Below are positions 30,776-42,049 of a stretch of DNA of 64,000 nt, one piece after another. The translations under genes and the position numbers were made by a program. Numbering within the stretch: position 1 is the stretch's first letter; each line of letters begins with the position of its first letter. This DNA is from Taudactylus pleione (lineage: Eukaryota; Chordata; Amphibia; Anura; Myobatrachidae). The stretch is taken from contig JAUIMM010000211.1 of NCBI GenBank assembly GCA_031769625.1, positions 10,993,001 to 11,057,000 on the forward strand, given 5' to 3'. A model generated the notes under the pieces. The model searched no databases, was not told where the DNA came from, and was given only the letters and a program-made list of their open reading frames with translations.

Positions 30776-33700
30776 TGCTGATAAGCAATGTTTTATAGCG
30801 TATCACTGCATAGTTTAGTAGTTTGATGGGTTTTTTTTTTTTTGTTTAGTTTCTTTGTTAGTTAGCTCATTGAGCCTGATATTAGCCTAGTGGTATGTGC
30901 TGTTTGTTTTACTCAATTTATTGCTAGCCATATTAGTGGGAGGGTGCTGGACTTGTTAGTAATCCGTAATTTCACATGCCAGGTCTCCTATGTATGGGTC
31001 ATTAGTAGGCTGGAAAGCCTAGCTGGAAGTGCCCTATATAAGAAGTGCACAATTCAAAAGTGCAATTTAAGATTAAAACTCGCGTTAGACCGCCGTTGAA
31101 CCGAAGGGAAACAACCAATCTACACTTCTAACAACCTAAACTAGATTGGGAGAAAATACCAACAACAAAGGTGATTTCACATTCTCACTGCTACAAGATT
31201 CTGCTCACTGCATGACTTGGAGTTTCAACACTGCACTCTGGTTGCTACAAAAACTTTGTGCATCACTTACTACTGTTTGTGCTGCCTCTGTGCTTAACAG
31301 ATAATCTTAATGAACACTGTTAATGTCAGCCTAGCTCTCTAATAATGTCTTTTTACCTTAGCTCTTTTGCCTAGTCTTACATCATCTAGCTACTACCACT
31401 GTCTACTCTATTCAATTTCTGCTCCCATCTAATCTCCACTTTTTCAAAACTCAATAATATATTTTTGTTGTGCTGACACTGTACCTCATCCTTCCCATGA
31501 CCATCCTGTCTTCAACTCTTCCCTTCACTCAGTTTCTAACTAATCTTTTGTTCTGCCCTCTGATTCCACCTCTATCCTTTTCTCCTAGTCTCCTCCACCT
31601 CCTCCTATCTCCCCTTCTCTCTCTGCCTTCCTCCCCCTCTTCTCCCATCACTCAATTTTCTTTCTCTTATAACCCCCAAGGAACCTACTACCCCACTGCT
31701 AATCTCTCATCCCTCACTTCTCTCCATGTCACTTCACCGCATTTTCAGCCATGTCTCCTTAATTTTCTTCCCTGCCCACCTCCTACAGGGTCCCCTCCTA
31801 GCACAGGAGCACGCATGATCCCTACAGTCTATTCATAACGGTCTCCCAAAGTATTCTCATCTCCACGCTATAGCAACCCTGATAATCTCATTCGCATCTC
31901 TCCTATCAACTCTGTCAAACTATCCTGTGCCCTCTGGAATGCCAGATCAGTCTGTAACAAACTGGCCCCACCCATAACCTTTGCATCTCCAACTCCCTGA
32001 ATCTCCTTGCCATTACTGAAACCTGTATTTTACCCTCCGACACCACTTCTCCTGCAGCTCTCTCCTATTGGGGCCTCACCTTCTCCCACACCCCCAGGCC
32101 TGGGGGTCGCCATGGGGGTGGTGTTGGGGTCATTCTATCCCCTGGTTACTCATACCAACTTATACCCTCAGAACCATCCCTTACATTCTCCACATTTGAA
32201 GTTCATGCTATACGCCTCTTCCAACCAGTACACCTCAGAGTAGCTGTCATCTACCATCCCCCCGGCCCTCCCTCCAAGTTCCTTGACAACTTTGCTTCCT
32301 GGCTCACTCACTTTCTGTCCTCAGACCTTCCCTCTATTATCTTAGGTGACTTCAATATTCCAATTCATATCCCCACAGAATCTGCTGCCTCCAAACTACT
32401 CACCCTCACTTCCTCATTTGGCCTCTCACAATGGACCTCCTCACCCTCCCATGCGAGTGGGCATTTGCTTGATCTGGTATTCACTCACCATTGTGATATT
32501 TTTGCCTACTCCAATTCCCCATTCCCCCTCTCTGACCATCACCTTCTCTCTTTTAACCTATCCCTCTCTCCTTCCCCTCCTCTACCTCCGTAAGCCACCA
32601 TCACTAATGGTACCATTGAACTATCGCCACTGCTTTCTTTTCCTCCCTGCTTGACTCACTTCTCTCCCCTATCCTCTCTTTCTACTGTGCTGATTAAGCT
32701 GCTTCCCTATACATTGTCTCCCTTACTTCTGCTCTTGACTACTCACCCTCGCACATCCACACCTCAACCCTGGCATTCCAAATGCACCAGATACCTGCAA
32801 AAATGTTCACGAACAGCCGAGAGACAGTGGAGAAGATCACACTCTAAGGCAGATTTTCTCCATTTCAAATTCATACGGTCATCCTACAGTGCTGCCCTTT
32901 CCCTCTCTAAACAGTCATATTTCAAGAATCTCATCTCCTCCCAGTCCTCAAATCCCCAGTGTCTCTTCTCCACCTTCAACTCCCTCCTCTGCCCACCCCC
33001 TCCTCGTCTACCCTCCTTGCTCTCTGCCACTGACTTTGCTACCTATTTTACATCAAAAATGTATTCCATACGTCAGGACATCATATCCAACCAGTCCTCC
33101 AGCTCTCCACCTCCTCCTCTCCCGGATCACCCCTCCCCATCCATTTTACCGACTCTGAGATCCTTCTCCCCTGTGACTCCCCTGTGACTGGAAAGAAAGT
33201 TAAGGCCCTAATCCAGTCCTCCCCCCCTTCCACCTCTCCCCTCGACCCTATCCCCTCCCGCCTCCTCCGCTACCTCTCTCCTTCTGCCTGCTCCCATCTT
33301 GCCCACCTCCTTAATTTCTCCCTCTCTACTGGTACTGTTCCTTCTGCATTCAAGCATTCCCTTGTCTCCCCCATTCTTAAAAAACCTAACCTTGATCCTA
33401 ACATTCTCTAAGTACCGACCAATCACTCTACTCCCGTTTGCATCCAAACTTCTTGAGCGTATTGTTTACAACCGCCTCACCACATTTCTTTCCTCCCACT
33501 CCCTCCTTGACCCTTTTCAGTCTGGCTTCCATTCTATCCACTCCACTGAAACTGCCATCACAAAAGTCAGCAACGACCTCCTTGCTTCCAAATCATGGGC
33601 CACTACTCCCTGCTCATTCTCCTTTACCTCTCTGCTGCTTTTGACACTGTGGACCACCCCCTACTGCTGCATATCCTTCACTCTCTTGGTCTACGTGACA

Positions 33701-34960
33701 CTGCTCACTCCTGGCTGTCCTCCTACCTCTCTGACCGTTCCTTCTCTGTTTCCTCTCACAACGACTCCTCCCCCCACAGCCTCTTACAGTAGGTGTTCCC
33801 CAAGGTTCTGTTCTTGGACCTCTATTCTCTCTCTATACGTCCTCTCTAGGTAAACTCATCCACTCTTTTGACCTCCATTATCATCTCTATGCTGATGATA
33901 CTCCGATCTACCTTTCCTCACCTTATCTTTCCCCCTCTCTACTGACTCGTATCTCTAACTGTCTCTCTGCTATCCCTTCCTGGATGTCCCAGCGATTTCT
34001 CAAACTTACAATGTCTAAGACTGAGCTGATCGTCTTCCCACCCTCCCACATAACATCATGTCCCACTATTTCTTTATCAATAGACGGCATAACTATCTCA
34101 TCTAGTCCCAAAGTGCGTTGTCTTGGAGTCATCCTGGACTCTTCCTTCTCCTTCAAACCACATATTCAGAACCTCTCGCAGTCCTGTTGTTTCCATCTCA
34201 AGAATATTTCCAAGATCAGACCCTTTCTCACCCAGGATGCCACCAAAACCCTCATACATTCACTGGTCATCTCCAGATTGGACTACTGTAAACTCTACCT
34301 ATCTGGCCTTCCCAAATCCCATCTCTCTCCTCTCCAGTCTATGCTCAATGCTGCTGCTCGACTCATCATCCTCTCCAAACACTCTACATCTGCCTCACCT
34401 CTCCTACAAGCCCTCCACTGGCTCCCCTTCACTTTTAGAACCCAATTCAAGGTTCTCACACTCACTTACAAAGCCCTCACCCATTCCTCTCCCATTTACA
34501 TATCTGATCTCATCTCCCTTCACTCTTCTGTCCGCCCGCTTCGTTCACTTAACAGACACTACCTTTCATGCCAATTGATTACTTCCTCCCACTCCCGCCT
34601 CCAAGATTTTTGCCCGTGCTGCTCCCCACCTTTGGAACTCCCTCCCTCTCCCCATCAGACTCTGCACCTATCTACAATCTTTCAAACGAGCTCTTAAGAC
34701 CCACTACTTCATTAAAGCCTTCCAGCTCTCATCCAAACTTGCTGCTACATCTTCCTTCCTCCCCGCCTACCCCATCTGTGTCACTCCTGTTTGTCTGCCC
34801 CTATCTTAAAGAATGTAAGCTCTTTCGAGCAGGGCCCTCTGCCCTCTTGTGCTCCTACTTTAATTTAATTTATCTCTTAGTCCCCACTAGGACAACTAAC
34901 ACTTGGCTACTTATGTGGGCGGAAAGGCCGCTAATATAACAATGTTTATTATACATGTCC
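30776..34960 (+). mobile_element. Long L2-clade LINE, plus strand
   Basis: About 4.2 kb. A 5' leader of roughly 1.1 kb leads into endonuclease and reverse-transcriptase coding remnants (31917-34697) and a 3' end containing ATGTAAGCTCTTTCGAGCAG, the CR1/L2-type terminal motif. The coding part keeps all main motifs in order but in several frames. The 5' limit is set at the end of the 66-bp array; whether that array belongs to the element is open. No target duplication was found. A second, truncated copy lies inverted at 42050. Confidence 0.85.
31917..34697 (+). pseudogene. L2-type endonuclease/reverse-transcriptase ORF, frameshifted
   Basis: Starts in CALWNARSVCNKL, the N-terminal motif of AP-type endonucleases (31919-31960). 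After a frameshift it continues with ITETCI (Glu near 32018), LGDFNI (32345) and LSDHHLL (32530), the endonuclease catalytic set. The reverse transcriptase follows: [27 protein letters not shown] (33640, motif A), GVPQGSVLG (33792) and [10 protein letters not shown] (33888, motif C). Then [15 protein letters not shown] and LVISRLDYC, typical of the L2/CR1 C-terminus. At least four frame changes and a stop after the endonuclease make it inactive. The YADD residues are intact. Plus-strand CT-richness is usual for this LINE. Confidence 0.85.
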
Positions 34961-36177
34961 ATGTCCTGCTGCCGCATTTAATTCAGGGTTTTCTGAATAA
35001 CTAGTTAAAAATCTATGTATGTGGAAAGTTGAGTTTTTGCAATTGTAAGTCCTTTGTTAAACAATCACTTAATATCGAAGCTAAACCAAACGTTATAATG
35101 AGGTGACGAGGAACCAATAAAAATACAGTATTAGGAGAGGCATCAACGTCCTGATAAATTTATGACATCTCTAATAAAAGAGGAATCGTGAAATTAAAAC
35201 TGTCAGTTTCAAATAAACATAATTAACTACATAAACATGGCGGGATTATATATACACAAACTCACATAACACTAAGTGAGCAATTTGCAGCATATATATG
35301 AATTATTTATGGAAAACCTGGCACAGCAACAGAGGAGACATGATTGGGGGTAAACAGTGGAGGATAAGCACAATAGCTACTTAAGGAGCAGAAGAAAGTC
35401 ATATGTCCGGAGAGCGTTCTGTGCAAAGAGCTCATCTTTTATTATGGGTGTTTATGTTACGGGAGAAGCCACTGTCAGCCAGGGTCCATCCCGCAGAGGC
35501 AATGATTCATTATTCGGCTGGCTCCAGTAAAATCCTGTGACTTAGCAATTCTCAAACAGAAAGAAAAGACATTCATCTTACGTTCATAAAGACACACCGT
35601 TGACAAACTAGCGGTTATTTAGGGGGTCGATTTTGTTTATTTAATTTCCAACATAGAACATGTTTTATCACGGCTAATTAATTGCTTTCATGTGGTATTA
35701 TCATGAGTCACTTATACACCAGTAAACATTTCTCTAGCACTATACAAATCATAAATATAAATATATTAGATATTTATAGCCCTGCCCGATTTGAAATCGC
35801 TGAAATGCGCCTCGCCCTTATGGCGGTGCACCACTGAAACAGCCGTTCCCGCCCGTGGATCGCACGACATCTATTCACACTGTGGGGAGAGCTTGGAGGC
35901 AGCCCAGTATCTCCGTGACTGCTGGACACGCCTCCTACAGTGATGGAAAACGCCCCCATTTTGTATTGACCATGCCCCTTTTGCTCGCGAAATGCCCTTC
36001 AGTGAGAGCCCTCGTGCCAACCCTAGAATCAACACTACACAGTGCATGTGTCCCACAGTGTGTATACACAGGCACGCGCGGTATAAGAAATGTATTGGGC
36101 AGCGCCTGTAAGTTGGCTAATCAGAAGCACGGCTGTACCATAGTATGGGTATTTGGGGAGTGTCGTAAGTGTTTTGC
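34961..36177. other. No gene recognised
   Basis: AT-rich to 35770, then a GC-richer stretch to 36177 holding overlapping open frames (up to 110 codons at 35855-36187) without recognisable domain or codon bias. It may be an unidentified repeat. Confidence 0.4.
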
Positions 36178-36300
36178 TGAACCCTAACCCTAATACTCAA
36201 TGTTGGGATCGCAGCCACTGGGATTCTGGAGCCAGGATTCTGACTGCTGTCAGGATTCTGGCGCTGCGATTCTGACCACCGGGCATTGTGTGCGCCTGGA
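36178..36300. mobile_element. Fragment of a CCCTAA-type element
   Basis: Short AACCCTAACCCTAA tract followed by GGGATCGCAGCC and repeated GGATTCTGGCGC and GGATTCTGACTG motifs, as in the arms of the CCCTAA-bearing elements. Both ends unclear; it abuts the next element. Confidence 0.4.
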
Positions 36301-36310
36301 TGCTGACTAT

Positions 36311-36827
36311 GGGCCTGATTCAGAGGCGCTCGCTGTATGCGAGCGCATGCTCTGAATCAGGGCGGGGAGGAATTTTTTTCTTTTTTTCCTGTCCGCTCGC
36401 AAAGCTGTGGGTGCCCACTCATAGCTAGTGCGAGCGGGCAGGAGATGGTCGCGATTATCGCGACCATCGGGCTTGCGGGGAGAACCTGTGGTTGGGCCTC
36501 AGGTCTCGCAAGCCCAAGTGGACTTCCTGCTCTAATAGAGCAGGAAGTCCACTACTGACATCACTCGTGATGTCAGTAGGGCTGCCCACAAACGGCAGGC
36601 GTTCCTTCGGGAACGCCTCCATTTGTTCAGCCACCCCCCCTCCCCACCTACAAAACTGGGCGAGTTGTCGATCAACATCGACAGCCACCCCGTTTTGTTG
36701 AGAGCCCAGGAGCGAGTGATTTCTCACTCGCTACGGGGCTTGTGCACGCCGCGCGTGCGCACTGGCCCACCATCGACCCGTTTGCGAGCGCTGGGCGTCC
36801 ACGAGCGAGCGGGTCTGAATCAGGCCC
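36311..36827. mobile_element. Hairpin-chain element, copy B (517 bp)
   Basis: Starts GGGCCTGATTCAGAG and ends CTGAATCAGGCCC. TAT flanks it at 36308-36310 and 36828-36830. Same order of hairpins as copy A, but with much changed sequence: for example the stem at 36517-36553 (TGGACTTCCTGCTCT and complement), CTACTGACATCAC with GTGATGTCAGTAG (36552-36579), GGCGTTCC with GGAACGCC, TGTCGAT with ATCGACA. Some stems, such as the last one, are imperfect. No coding capacity. Confidence 0.87.
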
Positions 36828-36874
36828 TATATCCACTGGCTAGTACAGAGAGCTTCGGCATTCAGGATACAGGG

Positions 36875-37330
36875 AATTATTTATTTTATTTATTTATTAA
36901 CATAGCGCAGCATATTCCGTTGCGCTTTACAATTGGAAACATAAATAGAACAAAACTGGGTAATAACAGACAGAAGAAAGGCAATGCTCGCAAGCTTACA
37001 ATCTACAGGGAACTAGGCATTGATACACAAAGATAGGTGTTATATATTGCATTTTGGTCCAGCCAGAATGCAGAGTTTTTGGTGGCCTGCATGATCCAGT
37101 CACACAAGAATGCCGGCCAAAATATCAGGAGGATGTGAAAGAAAGACAATATGTGAGGTTATGTGTGGACTGTGAAAGGGGATGTAATTAGATATGGAAG
37201 CTATGAAGGTTATGTGGGCGGTTCTGGAATCTGAAGCTTGCCTGAAGAGTTGAGTTTTCAGGGAACGCTTAAAGGATTGGAGACTAGAGGAAAGTCTTAT
37301 TGTGCGTGGTAAGGCATTCCATCAAGTGGG
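36875..37330 (-). mobile_element. 3' end of an L2/CR1-type LINE, minus strand
   Basis: On the minus strand the right part encodes a fragment like LMECLTTHN followed by LKRSLKTQLFRQA, matching the extreme C-terminus of L2-type ORF2. The left part (TTATTTATTAACATAGCGC, TTGCGCTTTACAATTGG) is the AT-rich 3' untranslated end seen in amphibian L2/CR1 elements. Heavily 5'-truncated. Confidence 0.65.
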
Positions 37331-38502
37331 TACAGCCCGAAGAAAGTGAAGAGGTCGGGTTGGGAATCCAATCCATCACACGGAAGTGGTACTGTGCGAA
37401 CATTCTGCACATAGACAAAAGATTCTTATACTTATTCCATCAGAAGACAAAACACAAAACTGGTGCTGTACAAAACTCCATACACACAGCATTAAAATTT
37501 AGACACATCTAATAATTATCTTTTCTTTATCCTAGAAAGCCAGTATACTTAAGTAAAATTAATAAATAAATGAAAAGGGAATATCTTCACAGATCAGTGA
37601 CCTCCATATATTTATATTTCTTGCAAACAAATGTGGTAAAAATTGCTGCAGAAAATATTTGTCCATTCAAGCACCAGCATGCCAGGTCCTGAGGTTGCGG
37701 AATAAATTTTATACAGTGACCAGATCATGTGAACATCATAACATAAAGTGGAGAACTAAAACAGAGGTATATTCAGGAAAATGTGTACACTATTAAAACA
37801 GAGAGAGACTATAGAGTGGCAAATTAAAACGCAGCGCCACCTACTGTACCTAAAGTATAGATTCCCATGACATACTTAACTAAGCAAGGCTCCTGCAGGC
37901 GCTTTAAAAAAATGTTTTTAAACTCACCAGAATTGCCCACACACCTTGCCTGCAACTAGTAGCCTATTTAATAAGGGCCTATATATAATAGCTGACTACT
38001 GCATGAAAGAGACATTTATTAAAAAATAAAGAGAGCCATATTAAAAAAAAAAACATGTTCAACTGAACCAATAATTGCAATCATAAGCTGAGAGCTGAGA
38101 GAAACCTCCTATGATTGGCAACAGCGGACCACCAAATTAATCTGACACTGTGGAAAAGTCTTGAACATACTACCAGTTTACTTTTGCAGAAATAAACCTG
38201 TACAAGTGGCTCAGGTACAGTCACAGCAAAGAATGGCTGAATGGATAATGGATGATACAGACGTAGAAAGAAGTCAGGAGTGGGGTCCGCGGAGCATGGT
38301 TATTATCGGAGGCTAAACAAACAGCAAATGTGGTAGCCGTTTCATGTCTATGATGAACGTGGCATCACCAGAGAAACGCGTAAGGTTCCTAATACAAAAA
38401 TAAGGTTTTCTAAGCTCAGCTTATGAAGGCTACTATTGGTTCAAATGAGCATGTCTTTAAATATGGCTGTTTAGCTTTAAATAAATGTTTTTTTTTATTT
38501 TA
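37331..38502. other. No gene recognised
   Basis: AT-rich. Near 38335-38390, GATGAACGTGGCATCACC and GAGAAACGCG recall a dispersed motif that also occurs near 300-360 and 3350. Nothing else supported. Confidence 0.4.
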
Positions 38503-38525
38503 TATATATATATATATATATATAT
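38503..38525. repeat. (TA)n microsatellite
   Basis: About 22 bases of TA within an AT-rich tract. Confidence 0.85.
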
Positions 38526-38714
38526 TCTTTACATATTTTTTCTTTATTTATAATTTAATATATTTTAATATATTTTAATACAAACACACTTCATATTGCA
38601 TTGTCTCTCTTTTTTAGTTTCCTACCATGACATACTTAGCCAAACACCAGCACTGTCCCTGACAACTCTACCAACTGGGGACAGTTGTCAGTGACAACAA
38701 AGAATACAGTAAAG

Positions 38715-39026
38715 CAGTGGTTCCCAAACTTTGCGCCGTGGCTCCCTGGGGTGCCTCGGAACACTTGCAGGGGTGTCTCAGGTTGGTTGTCCAGCACCAG
38801 ATCAAATTATTTATGGTCAATGTAATGTAAATATGTGGACAAAAAGAAGCACAAACCTGTCCACCACCACATAACTGAACCTAAGGATGACAGGTCAGCA
38901 CAATTTACTTCACTTTACTACATTTTTTTCTGAATTTCTCAATAACAAACTTTTGGCTTAGGGGTGCCGTGAAAACAATGCTGATACTCTAGGGCGCCGT
39001 GATTTTAAAAAGTTTGAGAACCACTG
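38715..39026. mobile_element. hAT-like element (CAGTGGTTCCCAAACTTT ends)
   Basis: 312 bp. CAGTGGTTCCCAAACTTT at the left and AAAGTTTGAGAACCACTG at the right are near-perfect inverse complements. Flanks CAGTAAAG (38707-38714) and CAGTAAGG (39027-39034) agree at 7 of 8 bases, as for a slightly aged hAT duplication. The interior repeats a GGGGTGCC or GGGCGCCGTG motif. Non-autonomous. Confidence 0.9.
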
Positions 39027-39032
39027 CAGTAA

Positions 39033-39203
39033 GGGGTGTATTTACTAAAGTGCAGGTTTTTAGAAGTGGAGATGTTACCCAAAGCAACCAATCAGATTCT
39101 AGCTATTATCTTCTAGAAGGTGCTAGTTAAATGTTAAGTAGAATCTGATTGGTTGCTATGGGCAACATCTCCACTTCTAAAAACTCTCACTTTAGTAAAT
39201 CCC
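39033..39203. mobile_element. Palindromic MITE, best copy of the TTTACTA family
   Basis: 171 bp, nearly a full palindrome: GTATTTACTAAAGTG, TTTTTAGAAGTGGAGATGTT and CAACCAATCAGATTCTAGCT pair with the right arm (AGAATCTGATTGGTTGC, AACATCTCCACTTCTAAAAA, CACTTTAGTAAATCCC). It abuts the hAT-like element at 38715. Family copies also at 6611, 8836, 20908 and 26518. Confidence 0.9.
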
Positions 39204-40080
39204 TAAGTGTCTACCCTCACAGACTCAGCAAACATAGCATTATAAGATTGTACAGAGACATCTGCAAAGAGATATGCCATGAGGTAAATATAATAAGCCT
39301 GTAATAAACCAGGTTGATTTTGCCTTTTAAATGACTGGTACTTGAAAACATAGGGAAGTCTCGAATGAAACTCGCCGATGCCGTCAGTCCACAGGTTATT
39401 ACCCCCATGTGGGAAGATAGACACACTTGGTGGACCTGTATATTTTAGTTCAGATTTTTTATTTAATAAATTTTTAGTCATAATATATTAGATTCCAAAA
39501 AAATTTTTAAAAAATAGACAGGTTTACTTAAGACAATGTAACAATATATCTGTCACATTCGGTACAAATTGAAAGTCCTTCTCTGCTTCCCACAAGTGCA
39601 CGCCAGCACAATAAATAGATTTATAAAGCACAAATAGAACCCAGGCCAAAAAGTTGTATATACATATTGAGATTGTCAGATAGATGTATACAGACATGAT
39701 CAGGGCCTGTTGCAAATTACATTTTGGAAAGCTGAATGCTCCAGTTATCCAGCCTTGGAGGTTTAACCAATCCCAACCCCGACCCTCTTCGCTCTGCAAT
39801 CTGCGCTCAAAACTGCTGTCCTGCTCTCTACTCTAACTGAGCTGTGCAGCTAGAGCTCAACCATTAAAATGACTTGTACAATTCACGCACGTAGATTAGA
39901 GAGCTAGTAAAAAACATGTGCAAATATATAAGTGGAACTTCCCAGACCTTACAGGAACGTAAGACGTTTCAATTTCTATTTAGAGTAGTTATCTAAGCTA
40001 TTATTCTCTGCTATCAGCCTGTAAGGTTAGAATGGCTGATCTGTCCTTTAGTGATATTACTGAAAGCTCGAAGGGGGACT
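39204..40080. other. No gene recognised
   Basis: Ordinary sequence with minus-strand open frames of up to 92 codons that show no domain. Nothing supported. Confidence 0.45.
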
Positions 40081-40084
40081 TAAG

Positions 40085-40430
40085 ATTGGCGTTGAAATAC
40101 CGACACCTATCTTAATCCCGGCGCTGGAAGATGGACAGACACCGGACCGAACGAGGTAAGTCCGTGCATCTTAGCACTTAGCCGTGGGGGTTAGGTTTAG
40201 GGACTCCCGGGGGGGCACTTAGGGTTAGACACCCCCGGGGAGGGGTAGGGTTAGGCTAGGGGAAGCGGGGTTAGGGATAGGTGCCAATGGAGGGAGCTAA
40301 GGGTTAGGCACCACTAAAGGAGGTTTAGGGTTAGGGGCGGGGAGAGGGGGGGGGGGTTGGGGTACTTACCGGTGTTAGTCAGCACCTTGTCCTGTCAGGC
40401 TTCTCCGGTGGCACTCCGGATAAAATAGTA
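40085..40430. mobile_element. Element with TTAGGG-like core
   Basis: Left arm has GATTGGCGTTGAAATACCG and TCCCGGCGCTGGAAGATGG. The core, about 40175-40360, repeats GGGTTAGG and GGGGGCACTTAGGG with G-rich spacers. The right part begins TACTTACCGG, as in 20190. Same family organisation as 18530 and 29691; ends approximate. Confidence 0.6.
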
Positions 40431-41037
40431 GACAAGCAAGAAAGACTAATAACAAGCATCAGAAGGCAGAGGGTAGGGAGGGAGAGAGGACTGGTGTTCT
40501 GGGAAGCAGGGACAGAGACAAGGACAATAGAACAATAGATAACAGAGGCCAGACATAGGCAGAAAAAAGGCTAATTGAGCAGTAGACTAGGACTGGCCAA
40601 AGCCAGGGAGCTGGATTGTCAAATAAGGTGTCAATAATGAGTCACACTACCAGAGAAAGGAGACACCGAGGTAAGGACTATAGGGGCAATCAGATATAGA
40701 TGCACCAATAGGAACAGGCGTGCCATAGGATAGACAGTAGCATATGTCCAACACCCAAATCGCTAGCAACCTGGAATTTTGAGCGTTCTTGCCTTTGGGA
40801 GACGTCCTCCTGTACTTAGATGCTACAGATCTTGCTATGACATACATTAGGGCAAGCAACAGTGACAGGTTTTCTCTTCTTTAGGAAGGTGGTGGTGGTG
40901 GTGGGGGGTCTGTACGTTGGTCAAAAAAGGAAATGAATCGAATAGACAATTCCCATCCATTTATAAAGTGTAAAGTGGCCCATCTTCAGAAAATTATTTC
41001 AGAAATGAATAATGCCATGATATCACATTCCAGACAC
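40431..41037. other. No gene recognised
   Basis: Purine-rich in its first 150 bases and then ordinary. Nothing supported. Confidence 0.45.
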
Positions 41038-41040
41038 AGA

Positions 41041-41496
41041 GGCTCCGATTCAGAGCTTTACTAAATCCCATATTTACCTAGATCTCCAATCTTTAATTAT
41101 CTGCGCATCTGCAGGAATCGCACTGCGCATGTGCAAATCTGGTCCTGCGACGTCGGTCTCAGTGCCATGATCGTGTCGTTTGTGGGTGACCTAGGGGAGG
41201 GTTTCAGAACATGGGAGCACGGCGGCCCCGTTGTTTGTGTGTGGCCGAAGCTAGCAGAGTGGTCATTGGACGCAGCTTATCTGGCCCCGGAAGCATGATT
41301 TTGCCTGAAGGTCACTCACATGCCTGATGGTCACTCGGCTGATCTGAAGCTGCGTCTTTGGACGCAGGAGTGGATCACCAAAACTGGCAGTGGGCGTCTT
41401 TTTAGTTAAGACGCCTCCTACGGCTTTTGCATAATTAGTCGCTACGTATAAAGCTGTAGCAGTAGCAAATTTAGTGTCCAGCTCTGAATCAGGCCC
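41041..41496. mobile_element. Element with GGCTCCGATTCAGAG ends and 3-bp duplication
   Basis: 456 bp. Starts GGCTCCGATTCAGAGC and ends GCTCTGAATCAGGCCC, and is flanked by AGA at 41038-41040 and 41497-41499. The ends match those of the hairpin-chain family, but the interior is not a run of hairpins. This separates the mobilising ends from the hairpin cargo. Confidence 0.8.
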
Positions 41497-41499
41497 AGA

Positions 41500-42049
41500 A
41501 TCCTTCAGGGGACATTAAGCATTATCAATCAGACTTATTGGTGCCACGCACACTGCTGGCGAGCCTGGCTGGCCTCCACACAAGTTGTGATAACAAAAGG
41601 AAACAGGACCCTCAAGCAAAACATTACTATTAAGTACAGAACACAATTTATTCAATGAGATATCTACTAAAGAAACGTATTCCCTGACCAGTTGTGTCAC
41701 ATGACAAATTAGCAAAACTTTGATATTTCCTAGGCCTCATCCTATAGGTGGTGGACAAGAAATAGAAACAGCGATATAAAGCGACTTAATATAGCCTGTG
41801 TGCACCATAGCGTATACTCTACCAATGCCTGGATCTGTGCAGGACAGATGCAGCACCGTTCCTAAAGAATAGTCACTTGACCAATGCCAGGAAAAAGCGT
41901 CCGTCACCACCTCGGCTGGAAATAATCTCACAGGGCTGTAGAATTCTTTAGGTTTACCGAGATCGTGAACGTGAGGATTCATTTGGACTATATCACCTCA
42001 CACTTGCCTACTTTTGAAAAGCATTTCAGGGAGATTGTGAAAGTAATGG
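41500..42049. other. No gene recognised
   Basis: Ordinary sequence. Near 42000-42040 there is a CTTGCCTACTTTTGAAAAGC fragment of a dispersed repeat. Nothing else supported. Confidence 0.4.

Noticed and set aside
35855..36187. 110-codon open frame
   Set aside because: No recognisable domain, overlapping frames on the other strand and no splice or promoter context.
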